DNA of 64,000 nt, from the NCBI RefSeq assembly GCF_000418325.1, contig NC_021658.1:6187501-6251500 (forward strand), in the 5' to 3' direction. The notes under the pieces were generated by a model. The model had not been told where the DNA came from, searched no databases, and was given only the letters and a program-made list of their open reading frames with translations. This DNA comes from Sorangium cellulosum So0157-2 (GTDB lineage Bacteria; Myxococcota_A; Polyangia; Polyangiales; Polyangiaceae). Each line of letters starts with the position of its first letter. The stretch's first letter is position 1. Of the stretch, positions 39,177 to 53,451 are shown in pieces. The translations under genes were made by a program, and so were the position numbers.

Positions 39177-41624
39177 CGCCCGCGCTCCCGCTGCCGCTCG
39201 TCCTGATCGCGGCCTGCAGCGGCGCCGCCCCCGGCGGCCCGACGGCGCCGGGGCACGCGCTCGTCTCGACGCCCGAGGGCAGCGTCGGGCGCATCGAGGT
39301 GCGCAACCTCGAGGCCCGCCCGCGGCTCACGCTCGTCTCCCGCGACGGCGACCCCGCGCCCGCGCTCGTCGCCTCGGTCGCCACCGATCTCGGCTCGGTC
39401 GCCACGACGGCGCTCGCCAGCGTGGTCGAGGCGCGGCTCGTCGCGGCCGGCTTCGACGTGGACGCGCGCATCGACCGCAGCGCCTTCCGCGTGCGCCTGC
39501 TCGTGCGGGACGCGGCGCGCATCGCGCCGTTCCTGCGCGCGCTCTCGGCGGCGTTCGCGCAGCCCATCGCGGCCGGCAGCCCCGAGGTCGCCCGGGCCAT
39601 CGAGCGGGTGCAGGCGCTCAAGGCGAGCCCGCTCGACGCGCCCGAGCTCTCGCCGATCGCGGCGTGCACGGGCCGGCTGGGCCTCGCGGGCGCCGAGCCG
39701 GTGGTCGACCTGGCGACGCCCGCGGGCGTGCGGGAGCTCGAGGGGTGGCGCACCGCGGCGCTGCACGCCGGGCGCACCTCGATCGCCGCGGTCGGCCCCG
39801 CCGCGTTCTGCGCGGAGGCGGCCCGCGCCGCGGAGGGTCAGGGCGGCTGGCCCGCGGGCGGCCCGCCCGCGGACCCGTGGCCGGCGGCGGACACGGTCGG
39901 CGTGTACGCGACGAACCAGCTCGAGCGGCGCGCCGCCCGCGTCACCGTGGCCGCGCGCGTCGCGGCTCGGCGCGCCGGGGTCGCCGCTCCGCGCGCGGCT
40001 CTCGGCGCTCCCGTCGCCGTTCCGCACCGTCGAGGTGCTCGGGGTCGCCCGCCCGCGCGGCGGCTGCGTCAGCGTGACCATCGAGGCGTCCGACCTGCCC
40101 GCGGCCCCGCCCGTCGAGGCCTCGGCGGCGCTCGCCGCCGCGGTGGCGCGGCAGGAGATCCGCCGCGGCCTCGCGGCCCCCGCGAGCCCCGCCACCGCCA
40201 CGCGGCAGATCCTCACCGCGCAGGACCCGCGCGACGCCGGCGCGCGCGCCGCCTGGTGGGCGCTCTCGGGCGGCGCCCCGAGCGCGCCGCCCGAGCGCTG
40301 GGCGACGGCCCTCGGCCTCCCCCCGAGCGCCGATCCGCCGCGGCCGGCCGCGCCGGGAGAGGCCGGCAGCCGGCTCTTCGAGGCGGAGCTCGGCCGCGCG
40401 CTCGCGGCGGGGGCCCAGCCCGCCCTGGAGCGGCGCACGCTGATCGAGCGCGGGCAGGGCGAGGTGTGGGTCCTGCTCGCGAGCCCGTGCGGCGTCGCGG
40501 AGGAGGGGGTGTACGACGCGGGCGCGACGGCGCTCGCCGCGCTCGCCGCCGTGCAGACCCGGCGGCGCGAGCTCGACGTGACGATCGAGCCGTGGATCAC
40601 GGCGGACGCCGTCGGGGTCATCGCGCACGCGCCGTTCCGCGACGATCGCGAGACCCCGGCCGAGCTCGGGCGCCGCGTCGCGAGCGCCGCCGCGCGCACG
40701 GTCGCGGCGACGACGCTGGGCCCCGAGGCGCTCACGCTGGCGCGCGCCGCGGCGCTCGAGCACCTGGAGCGCCTCTCCGGCGGGCGGGCCGCGGCGCTCG
40801 AGGCCTTCGCCTCGGCGGTCGCGCCCGACCACCCGTCCTGGATCGAGCCGTTCGGCGTCTGGGACCGGGTGGCGAGCGGCGCGCTGGAGACCGTGCAGCT
40901 CCGATGGCAGGCGCTCGCGACCGGCCCGCTCCGGCTCGCCGTCCTCGCGAACGCCGACGCCTCGCAGGCGGCCGCCGCGGGAGAGGCCGCCGAGCGCTGG
41001 CTCGCGCCGCGGCTCGCGCCGCGCGGGTGCGCCTCACCGGACGGCGCGGTGGTGCCCCGGCCCGGTCACCACGACGCCCGCCTCCCGGCCGGGACGCCGC
41101 TCTCGCAGGCCGTCGTCGGCGCGCGGCTCCCGGCCGCGCGCGAGGCCGCGGGCGCGACGCGCGATCTCGCGGAGCTCACGGTCGCCGCCCTCAACGGCGA
41201 GGGCGGCCTGCTCGCGGCCGCCCTCGGCGCGGCGGCTCCTCCCGCGGCGGACGCCGCGCCCGCGCGGCGGCAGCTCGCGGCCCGGGCGAGCGCCCGCGTC
41301 CTCGGCGGGACGCGCGCGGCGGCGCTCGCGGTCGAGATCCGGGCGCCGAGCGCGGAGCTCGACGAGGCCACGGCCCGCGTGAAAGAGCTCCTCGCCGGCC
41401 TCGCGCAGCGGGCGACCGACGCCGACCTCGACCGCGCCGAGGCGCTCGTCGCCCGGCGCGAGCGCGACGCGCTCGCGGAGCCCCGGCGCCGGCTCATCCA
41501 CCTGTGGAGCGGCCGCGCCCCCCGCACGCCGCCGGCGAAGGCCACGCTCACGGCGTGGCGCGCCTTCCTGGCGAGCGCGCTCGGCGCGGACGCGATCGTG
41601 ACCGTCGAGGCCCGGCCCGACTGA
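39164..41624 (+). CDS. Insulinase (M16)-like lipoprotein, interrupted by a +1 frameshift near 39960
   Basis: ATG 39164 (overlapping the previous gene by 13 bp) starts a lipoprotein signal peptide ending LVLIAAC. The frame encodes an M16-type alpha/beta domain (SVATDLGSVATTALASVVEARLVAAGF) until about nt 39965; from there the natural continuation (LGAPGSPLRARLSALP and onwards) is in another frame through to TGA 41624. Total length 2461 bp is 820 codons plus one base, so a single inserted base (in GCGGCTCGG near 39962) accounts for it. The zinc motif HxxEH is absent from both halves, so it belongs with non-catalytic M16 subunits. The second half includes AELTVAALNGEGGLLAAAL. It may pair with a catalytic M16 protein elsewhere. 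Confidence 0.65.
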
Positions 41625-42398
41625 TCACTCCCCGCTGTCGAAGTCGCCCGCGTCCTCGATCTCCGAGCTCCGCCCGGCGGGCGTCGCCTCGAGGCCCTCG
41701 TCCTCCGCGTCCGCGTCCGCTTCGCCCTCGTCCTCGTCGAGCGCGACCTCGTCCTCGTCCTCGTCCTCCTCGGGCTGGGTCAGCACCGGGAGCCGGCGCT
41801 TGCCGACCGGGCCCTCGTCGACGTAGTCGCGCAGCGCCATCATGTCCTTCAGCGCCTCGAGCTTCGCGAGCGCCTTGACCTCGACCTGGCGGATCCGCTC
41901 GCGCGTCAGGTTCATGATCGCCCCCACGTCCTCGAGCGTGGTGCCGCCGCGATCGGCGACGTCGAGCGCGCACGTCTCGTTCATGTCCCAGACCTCGAGG
42001 TCGGGGAAGTTCAGCTTGATGGCGCCCGTCCTGGCCGACACGTCGAGATAGAGGTGGTGCTGGCACGAGACGTACGGGCACGGCCTCGGGCCGTCGACAC
42101 ACTCGGCGCGGGTCCGCGGCTTGTAATAATCGGTCTCCGGATAGAGCATCCGGCCGATCTCGAGCTCGCGCTTGGTCATGCGCTTGACGCTGATCGTCCG
42201 CGCCCGGATCTCTCGCTTCCTCCGGGACCTGCGCTGCTCGCGCGTGATGGCGTTCCCCGACGCCGCGGGGTCTGCTTGGAGCGCGAGCGCGCCCTCCACG
42301 ACCGGCTCGCTGGAGCCCGCCGATTCGCAGTCACTCCCCGCCGCATCCGCTCCGTCTAGGCCGAAGATCTCGAGCTCGCTCTCAGACACCGTCGCCAT
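41625..42398 (-). CDS. Sigma-region-4-like DNA-binding protein with acidic C-terminal tail
   Basis: A 257-residue protein from ATG 42398 with GGAGG upstream. Its middle contains LDVADRGGTTLEDVGAIMNLTRERIRQVEVKALAKLEAL, which is the region 4 helix-turn-helix of sigma factors. The upstream segment, RPCPYVSCQHHLYLDVSARTG, has a conserved Cys pair and precedes KLNFPDLEVWDMNETCALD. There is no region 2, so it is not a complete sigma factor; proteins like this occur in Myxococcota as DNA-binding regulators. The last ~45 residues are strongly acidic (EEDEDEDEVALDEDEGE). Its stop codon abuts that of the M16-like gene as TGATCA. The target is unknown. Confidence 0.75.
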   Translation of the reverse strand: MATVSESELEIFGLDGADAAGSDCESAGSSEPVVEGALALQADPAASGNAITREQRRSRRKREIRARTISVKRMTKRELEIGRMLYPETDYYKPRTRAECVDGPRPCPYVSCQHHLYLDVSARTGAIKLNFPDLEVWDMNETCALDVADRGGTTLEDVGAIMNLTRERIRQVEVKALAKLEALKDMMALRDYVDEGPVGKRRLPVLTQPEEDEDEDEVALDEDEGEADADAEDEGLEATPAGRSSEIEDAGDFDSGE

Positions 42399-42578
42399 GC
42401 GCTGCCTCCGTTTGGTAGCGTCTCCGCTCTCAAGCGCGCGCGTTTCCCCACACGCCCGAGTCCCAGCTCGAACGCAAAGAGATCCCGCTCCTTGCCCGAC
42501 GTAACGCCGGATGCCGTCCCTAAAAAGTCGCGACGAAACGAGCCGGTGCCCGTCCCGTCGATCGCGTCAAACCCAGGC

Positions 42579-42597
42579 GGGGCCGCGATGCGGCCCC
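42579..42597 (-). terminator. Hairpin terminator downstream of the MerR-type gene
   Basis: GGGGCCGC and GCGGCCCC form a perfect 8-bp stem with a 3-nt loop. On the minus strand it lies 40 bp after the MerR-type stop and is followed by GCCTGGGTTTG, with only a short T run. Confidence 0.45.
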
Positions 42598-42636
42598 CTT
42601 CACTTCACGGAATCGAAGACCCTGCGACTCGGCACC

Positions 42637-43167
42637 TCAAGAGGATGCCGCCTGCTTCGTGAGCCGCGCCTGCGCCATCAGGCGCTCTTCTATCAACGAC
42701 AGCTTCGCGACGAGCTCCCGCGCGAGCGTCTCCGCGCTCGCGAGGTCCTGGGCGATCGCCCTGCCGCTCGTCTCGCTCCGCCTCTCCTTGGCGGCGTCCC
42801 TGAGCGCATTGAAGACCTTGGTCATCGTGCGCTCGAGCTCCTCGATATCACCTCTCACGAACAGGAATTCACGCTGGATCTCTTCGATGGTGTAGTCCTG
42901 GGCCATCATCTCTTTGATGCGCTGAACCTGGCGGACTACCGTGGCCGGATACATCCCCTGCGAGCCCTGATGCTTGCCCTTGCGCCCTACCCGCACGCTT
43001 CGCGGGAGCAGGCCGAGCTGCACGTACTTCCGGAGCGTCGCCTCGCTGAACTTGATGCCATGCGCTGCGAACAACTCGAGAATATCGCTCGAGGTAATCC
43101 CCTGGGCGTGCTCCCGCTCGATGCGCTCAAGCACGTCCTCGGGGATCCTCTGCACCGGTCCTCCCAT
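42637..43167 (-). CDS. MerR-family transcriptional regulator
   Basis: A 176-residue regulator. The N-terminal ~75 residues show the MerR winged-helix: SSDILELFAAHGIKFSEATLRKYVQLGLL, then RVGRKGKHQGSQGMYP as the wing, and VVRQVQRIKEMMAQDYTIEEIQREFL as the connector helix. A long coiled-coil-like helix (RGDIEELERTMTKVFNALRD) supports a dimer. No Cys ligand of the metal-binding MerR type is present, so a small molecule or protein signal is likelier. Its own promoter (43203-43232) has a dyad inside the -35/-10 spacer, the hallmark of MerR control, so it probably regulates itself. Confidence 0.85.
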   Translation of the reverse strand: MGGPVQRIPEDVLERIEREHAQGITSSDILELFAAHGIKFSEATLRKYVQLGLLPRSVRVGRKGKHQGSQGMYPATVVRQVQRIKEMMAQDYTIEEIQREFLFVRGDIEELERTMTKVFNALRDAAKERRSETSGRAIAQDLASAETLARELVAKLSLIEERLMAQARLTKQAASS

Positions 43168-43202
43168 CGATTGCCGGAGGCCCTACCCAACCGACGCGGG
43201 CG

Positions 43203-43232
43203 ACTCTATTCCACTGAATGGAATACAGTCAA
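43203..43232 (-). promoter_or_regulatory. MerR-type promoter with dyad in the -35/-10 spacer
   Basis: Minus strand: -35 TTGACT (43232-43227), an 18-bp spacer, -10 TAGAGT (43208-43203), about 35 bp upstream of the MerR-type ATG. The spacer is filled by the dyad ATTCCACTGAATGGAAT (plus strand 43208-43224, 6-bp arms). An elongated spacer with a centred dyad is how MerR proteins twist promoters; 18 bp is between the usual 17 and 19-20. Confidence 0.65.
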
Positions 43233-43492
43233 TTGACGCGACTACGATTATTGTGTGGCTGTCGCGAGACGCGGTGCTTTCCCGGGGTTCTTGACACGCC
43301 TCGGACATTTTTCGTCCGTCGGCGCCGGGGCTCGATCCGCTCCGCACGGCGGGTCCCCTGGGTGGAGGAGGGAAAAACGGGACGCGGGGCGCAATGGGTG
43401 GGAGCGGGGGGGCGCCCGTCGGGCAGCGGGGCTCTGGGAGCGACATGGTCCTTACCCTGACACACATCGGTCCTTTCAGACAAAAGGGCTGA

Positions 43493-43508
43493 TAGTCTGG
43501 TCGCCATC
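43493..43508 (+). promoter_or_regulatory. TAGTCT -10-like box before the ABC-import operon
   Basis: TAGTCT at 43493-43498 is 10 nt before ATG 43509 and there is no Shine-Dalgarno sequence. Confidence 0.4.
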
Positions 43509-44402
43509 ATGGCCAAGGTCCTTGCCAGCGAGGGTCGGGGCGCGGCCTCGCCCGCCGCCCCCCGACCCGTCGAGCGCGTCATCAGGGACGTCACCGCCCG
43601 GGGTGTCAGGATGCGGGTCCTGGTCGCGGGGGCCGGCAACGGCCCGGCGCTCCTCCTGATCCACAACTTCCTCGTCAGCCACCTGGAGTTCGACGACGTG
43701 ATCGACGCGCTGGCCCAGCGCTTCCACGTCATCGCCCCGGACCTGCCGGGGTTCGGGGAGAGCGAGAAGCCGAGCCCGGCGCGGTACGCGTACGGGATCG
43801 AGACGTTCGCCGAGGCGGTGGCCGACCTCATCGCCGCCTTCGGCGTGGGCCGGGCGCACCTCGTCGGCCACGCCATGGGCGCCGCCGTCGCGATCACGCT
43901 CGCGGCCGAGCACCCGGAGCTCGTGCAGCGCCTCGTCCTGGAGGACGCGCTCTGTTACCCGTTCCCGATGAGCTTCCGGATGAAGCTCCCGCTCCTGCCG
44001 GTCGTGGGCGGCATCGTCTTCAAGCAGCTCCACGGCCGCAGGATGTTCCGGTCGTTCTTCCGCGACGACGTGTTCCGGGCGGACGCGGCGGTGCCGCTGT
44101 CGCGCATCGACCGGCACTACGACCTCTTCAACGCCCCCTCGGCGCGCGAGAGCGCCCACGCGGTCCTGCGCGCGGTGCTCGACGCGCGCCCCGTCGTCGC
44201 GCGCCTCACGCGGATCACCGCGCCGACGCTCGTCGTGTGGGGGCGCGACGACCGCATCTTCCCGGCCGCGGGCGCGCAGCGGCTCGCCCGCGAGATCTCC
44301 GGCGCGATGCTCGAGATCATGGACGCCGGGCACTCGCCCCACGAGGAGCGGCCGGAGGAGTTCGTCGCGCTCGTGACGCAGTTCCTCGAAGGGAAGCGGT
44401 GA
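43509..44402 (+). CDS. Alpha/beta-hydrolase fold protein lacking the nucleophilic Ser
   Basis: A 297-residue hydrolase-fold protein. The oxyanion-hole segment (LLLIHNFLVSH), FHVIAPDLPGFGESEKP and the nucleophile elbow VGHAMGAAVAI are all recognisable, but the elbow reads G-H-Ala122-M-G where active hydrolases have Ser. The acid-loop WGRDDRIFP and the base MDAGHSPHEERPEEF are intact. Either it has lost hydrolase activity or it uses another chemistry. It is the first gene of an operon: its stop overlaps the permease start as TGATG, linking it to peptide uptake. Confidence 0.8.
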   Translation: MAKVLASEGRGAASPAAPRPVERVIRDVTARGVRMRVLVAGAGNGPALLLIHNFLVSHLEFDDVIDALAQRFHVIAPDLPGFGESEKPSPARYAYGIETFAEAVADLIAAFGVGRAHLVGHAMGAAVAITLAAEHPELVQRLVLEDALCYPFPMSFRMKLPLLPVVGGIVFKQLHGRRMFRSFFRDDVFRADAAVPLSRIDRHYDLFNAPSARESAHAVLRAVLDARPVVARLTRITAPTLVVWGRDDRIFPAAGAQRLAREISGAMLEIMDAGHSPHEERPEEFVALVTQFLEGKR

Positions 44403-47092
44403 TGGATCGCCGTGCCCGGCTCGCGCCCGCGCGCTGGGCGGCGCGGGCAGGCCGGCGCGCGGCGCGGGCCCTCCTCGGCGACGACGCGGCGGCGCGCCTG
44501 CTCGCGGACCGGTCGGCGCTGCTCGGCCTCGCGATCGTGGCGCTGCTCGCGCTGTTCGCCGCCGTGGGGCCGGCCGTCGTCGGCCACGACCCGAACGCGA
44601 GCGACTTCAGCCTGTCCCGCGACGCCTTCGGCGCGCCGCCGGGGCCGTCGGCCGCCCACTGGCTCGGGACGGACCCGCTCTTCCGCGACCTCCTCGCGCG
44701 CCTCGCGCACGGCGGGCGGCTCTCGCTCGGCATCGCGCTCGCGGCCACGGCGCTGGCCACGGCGCTCGGCGCGGTCGTCGGCGTCGCCGCCGGGATGGCC
44801 AGCGGCACGCGGGCCGGCGCGCTCGACGGCGCGCTCATGCGGCTCATCGACGTGATCCTCGCGCTGCCGTACCTCCTGCTCGTGACCGCGATCGGCGTCG
44901 CCGTGGGGCGCGCGGACGTGGGGACGATCCTGCTCGTGCTCGGCCTCACCGGGTGGACCTGGGTCGCGCGCGTCGTCCGGGCCAAGACGCTGGAGCTCGC
45001 TCAGCGCGAGTTCGTGGCCTCGGCGCGCGCGCTCGGCGCCGGGACGCTGCACGTCGTCCGGCGGCACGTCCTGCCGAACGTCGGCGGGACGCTGCTCGCG
45101 CTCGCGACGATCCTCGCCGGCCAGATGATCCTCGCCGAGGGCACGCTCAGCTACCTGGGCGTCGGCGTGCAGCCGCCGACCGCGACCTGGGGCCGGATGC
45201 TGCACGAGGCGGAGCCCTACCTCGGCGTGAAGCCGATGCTCGTCGCGGCGCCCGGCTTCCTCATCGTGCTCACCGTGCTCGGCTTCCACCGCGCGAGCGA
45301 GGGGCTCCGCGACGCGCTCGATCCCGCCGGCGACGCGCTCCCGCGCGGGCGGCGCCTGCCGGTCGATCTGCTGCTCGCCTGCGCGGCGCTCCTCCTCCTG
45401 TCGGGCGCCTCGCCGAGCCGCGTGCGGCCGCCGCTCGGCGGCGGCGAGGCGCCGCCCGGCGCGCCCGTGCGCGGCGGGACCCTGCGCCTCGCGACCACGG
45501 GCCACATCCGCACGCTCGATCCCGCGATCGCCTACGACGAGGTCTCGGGCATGGTCGCGGAGCTCGTCTTCGCCCGCCTGGTCACGTGGGACCAGGGCGG
45601 CCGCGTCACGCCCGAGCTCGCGCGCGAGGTCGCGGTCGAGCGGGGCGGGCGGACGTACGTGTTCACGCTCCGCGAGGGCGTGCGCTTCCACGACGGCGCG
45701 GAGCTCCGCGCCGCGGACGTGAAGCGCTCGATCGAGCGGACGCTGCACCCGCGGACGCCGAGCCCGGGGGCCAGCCAGTACGAGATGATCGAGGGGTTCG
45801 CCGCGTACCACGCGGGCGCGGCGCCGCACCTCGCCGGCGTTCGGGTGCTCGGCGACCACGCCGTCGCGATCGATCTGAGCGCGCCGGACGCGACCTTCCT
45901 CTCGCGGATGACGCTCGGCTTCATGGCGCCGGTGTGCCCCTCGTCCGGCGCCGTGGTCGACGCGGCGAGCCCGCCCCCGCCGTGCGGCGCCGGCCCGTTC
46001 CGCGTCGCCCGGTGGGACCAGGACGCCGGCGTCCGGCTCGAGCGGCACGAGGGGTACTTCCGGCCGGGCCGGCCGTACCTCGACGCGATCGAGTGGCAGA
46101 CCGGGGTGCGCGCGACGACCCAGCGCTACAAGTTCGAGGAGGGCGAGCTCGACTACCTGCGCGATCTGACGGGGGTCGACGCGGCGACCTACCGCGCCGA
46201 CCCCGCATGGAAGGGGTATACGCGCTGGGTGACCCGGAGCAGGACCAACGCCGTCTTCCTCAACACCGAGCTCGCGCCGTTCGACCAGCTCGCCGTGCGG
46301 CGCGCGGTCGCCTTCGCCGTCGACCCCTCCGTGCTCGAGAAGGTGCGGCCCGACATCTTCGCCCTCGACCGGGTGCTGCCGCCGTCGATCCCGGGCCCCC
46401 CGCGCGACGAGCCGATGCGAAAGCACGATCTCCCCCGCGCGCTCGCGCAGATGGCCGCGGCCGGGTACGCGTTCGACCCGGCGACCGGGAGAGGCGGCTA
46501 CCCGGGGGTCGTCGAGTACATCGCGATCCCGGACACCTTCGAGCAGGCGGTCGGCGAGATCCTCCAGCAGCAGCTCGCGAAGGTCGGCCTCCGCGTCCGC
46601 CTGCGGCTCGTCAGCTGGGCGACCTACCTCGCCGAGGCGTCGCGGCGCCGCGCCGTCCAGATGGGCTGGGCCGGGTGGCAGGCCGATTTCCCCGATCCCG
46701 CCAGCTTCTTCGAGCCGACGCTCTCGACGGGCGCCATCCGCGACGAGGGCTCGCAGAACTTCGCCTTCTTCAGCGACGCGGAGCTCGATCGCACGCTCGA
46801 CGCCGCCCACGCGGAGCAGGACCGCGCGCGGCGCCTCGCGCTCTACGCCCGCGCCGAGCGCATCGTCCGCGATCGCGCGCCCTGGGTGCCCACGTACACG
46901 ATGGGCATGCTCGAGCTCTGGCAGCCCTACCTGCGCGGCTACGAGGGCTCCGCCGTGGTCCCGTCGCGCTTCGACGGCGTCTGGCTCGACCCGGCCGCGC
47001 GGGCCGCGCCCGCCGCCGGGGCGCGCGCGGGCGCGCCGCCGCGCGCCTCGCCGCTCCGCGCGCTGCCCGCGCGCGCCGTGCCCCCGCGATGA
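44402..47092 (+). CDS. Fusion of ABC transporter permease (DppC/OppC) and substrate-binding protein (DppA/OppA)
   Basis: An 896-residue fusion protein. Residues ~1-310 are a binding-protein-dependent permease: LLGLAIVALLALFAAV near the start, then HWLGTDPLFRDLLARLAHGGRLSLGIALAA and the EAA loop REFVASARALGAGTLHVVRRHVLPN. A hydrophobic segment (~318-338, LPVDLLLACAALLLLSGAS) acts as an internal signal anchor, placing residues ~360-890 outside the cytoplasm: RGGTLRLATTGHIRTLDPAIAYDEVSG, GVRFHDGAELRAADVKRSIERTL, NFAFFSDAELDRTLDAAHAE. These are the SBP_bac_5 peptide-binding hallmarks. The two functions are usually separate proteins. No ATPase gene is nearby. Overlap with the next gene is ATGA. 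Confidence 0.85.
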   Translation: MDRRARLAPARWAARAGRRAARALLGDDAAARLLADRSALLGLAIVALLALFAAVGPAVVGHDPNASDFSLSRDAFGAPPGPSAAHWLGTDPLFRDLLARLAHGGRLSLGIALAATALATALGAVVGVAAGMASGTRAGALDGALMRLIDVILALPYLLLVTAIGVAVGRADVGTILLVLGLTGWTWVARVVRAKTLELAQREFVASARALGAGTLHVVRRHVLPNVGGTLLALATILAGQMILAEGTLSYLGVGVQPPTATWGRMLHEAEPYLGVKPMLVAAPGFLIVLTVLGFHRASEGLRDALDPAGDALPRGRRLPVDLLLACAALLLLSGASPSRVRPPLGGGEAPPGAPVRGGTLRLATTGHIRTLDPAIAYDEVSGMVAELVFARLVTWDQGGRVTPELAREVAVERGGRTYVFTLREGVRFHDGAELRAADVKRSIERTLHPRTPSPGASQYEMIEGFAAYHAGAAPHLAGVRVLGDHAVAIDLSAPDATFLSRMTLGFMAPVCPSSGAVVDAASPPPPCGAGPFRVARWDQDAGVRLERHEGYFRPGRPYLDAIEWQTGVRATTQRYKFEEGELDYLRDLTGVDAATYRADPAWKGYTRWVTRSRTNAVFLNTELAPFDQLAVRRAVAFAVDPSVLEKVRPDIFALDRVLPPSIPGPPRDEPMRKHDLPRALAQMAAAGYAFDPATGRGGYPGVVEYIAIPDTFEQAVGEILQQQLAKVGLRVRLRLVSWATYLAEASRRRAVQMGWAGWQADFPDPASFFEPTLSTGAIRDEGSQNFAFFSDAELDRTLDAAHAEQDRARRLALYARAERIVRDRAPWVPTYTMGMLELWQPYLRGYEGSAVVPSRFDGVWLDPAARAAPAAGARAGAPPRASPLRALPARAVPPR

Positions 47093-48198
47093 GCGCCGCG
47101 CCCTCACGCCGCACCGCCGCGACGAGCGCCGCGCGCGCGGGCCGCGCCGCCGCGGCGGGCGCCGCGATCGCGCACCTGCTCCGGCGCCTCGGGTGGGCGG
47201 CGATCGTGATCGCCGGGGTCACCGCCGTCTCGTTCGCGATCGCGCACCTCCTGCCGGGGGATCCGGCGCGGATGCTCGTCGGGCCGCAGGCGTCCGCCGC
47301 CGACGTCGATCGCGTCCGGACGGTGTACGCGCTGGATCGGCCGGTCCCAGTGCAGTTCGCGCGGTTCGTGCGCCGGCTCGTCCACCTCGGCCCGGATCCC
47401 GGGGCGCCGCGCCCGCACGCGGGCGCGCGCGGCGACCCGGAGCACCGGAGCTGCGCGGCCGGGCCCTTCGGCCTGCACCTCGATCTCGGCTACAGCTTCC
47501 ACTACCGAAAGCCGGTCGTGGATCTGCTGGAGGCGAAGGCGCCGCGCTCGCTGGAGCTCGCGCTGGCCGCCCTCTCGGTGCAGCTCCTGCTCGGGTTCGC
47601 GCTCGGGCTCGTCGCGGCGGCCCGCCGCGGGACGGCCTGGGACCACGCGGCGCTCGGCGTCACCCTGCTCGTCGCCAGCGCGCCGACCATCGTGATCGGC
47701 CCCGCGCTGCAGTACGCGCTCGCCTACAAGCTCCGCCTGCTGCCCTACGACGGGTACGGCGTCACCGCGGCCGATCACCTGCGCTCGCTCGTCCTGCCGG
47801 CGCTGACCCTCGGCCTCTTCGGCAGCGCGCTCTACGCGCGCGTCGTGCGCGAGGAGCTCCGGGCGCTGCTCCGCCAGGACTTCATCCGGACCGCGCGGGC
47901 GAAGGGCGCCTCCCGGTTGCGCGCGTTCGTCGTCCACGCGCTGCGCAACGCGCTGCTGCCGCTCGCCACGCTGGCGGCGCTCGACCTCGGCGCGCTGGCG
48001 GGCGGCGCGATCGTCACGGAGCGGCTCTTCCGCTGGCCCGGCGTCGGGAGCATGGCCGTCGAGGCGCTGCAGAACCGCGACGGACCGCTCCTCGTCGGGA
48101 CGGTGCTCTTCGCCGCGGCCGCGATCGTGCTCGCCACCGTGGCGCTCGACCTCGCGGCGCTGGCCCTCGATCCGCGGCTCAGGTCGCGATCGCGCTGA
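47089..48198 (+). CDS. ABC transporter permease (DppB/OppB family)
   Basis: A 369-residue integral membrane permease for peptide import, starting at an ATG inside the ATGA overlap with the fusion gene. It has the DppB pattern: RLGWAAIVIAGVTAVSFAIAHLLPGDPARML, a long periplasmic loop with GFALGLVAAARRGT, and the EAA-loop RVVREELRALLRQDFIRTARAKGASRLRAFVVHAL, which docks an ATPase. An insert between the first helix and the body (about residues 95-135, DPGAPRPHAGARGDPEHRS) is unusual. The operon therefore encodes both permeases, the binding protein and a hydrolase-like protein, but not the ATPase subunits DppD and DppF, which must be encoded elsewhere. Confidence 0.85.
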   Translation: MSAAPSRRTAATSAARAGRAAAAGAAIAHLLRRLGWAAIVIAGVTAVSFAIAHLLPGDPARMLVGPQASAADVDRVRTVYALDRPVPVQFARFVRRLVHLGPDPGAPRPHAGARGDPEHRSCAAGPFGLHLDLGYSFHYRKPVVDLLEAKAPRSLELALAALSVQLLLGFALGLVAAARRGTAWDHAALGVTLLVASAPTIVIGPALQYALAYKLRLLPYDGYGVTAADHLRSLVLPALTLGLFGSALYARVVREELRALLRQDFIRTARAKGASRLRAFVVHALRNALLPLATLAALDLGALAGGAIVTERLFRWPGVGSMAVEALQNRDGPLLVGTVLFAAAAIVLATVALDLAALALDPRLRSRSR

Positions 48199-48216
48199 GC
48201 GCAGCGCGCGGTCAGA

Positions 48217-53438
<5,222 letters not shown>

Positions 53439-53451
53439 CCCGGCGAGTCTA
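53439..53451 (-). promoter_or_regulatory. TAGACT -10-like box before the repeat-bearing kinase
   Basis: On the minus strand TAGACT (53451-53446) is 7 nt before GTG 53438, the same hexamer as the STAND start elements at 10568 and 21087. No Shine-Dalgarno sequence. Confidence 0.45.

Larger units (their letters stand above)
43168..43508. other. Divergent intergenic region of 341 bp
   Basis: It separates the MerR-type gene from the ABC-import operon. Apart from the MerR promoter at 43203-43232 and the TAGTCT box at 43493, I see nothing that is gene-like. A weak CGGAC/GTCCG hairpin lies near 43303. Confidence 0.5.

Noticed and set aside
43303..43320. Hairpin CGGAC/GTCCG in the divergent region
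   Set aside because: A 5-bp stem far from any gene end; such matches are expected by chance in GC-rich sequence.
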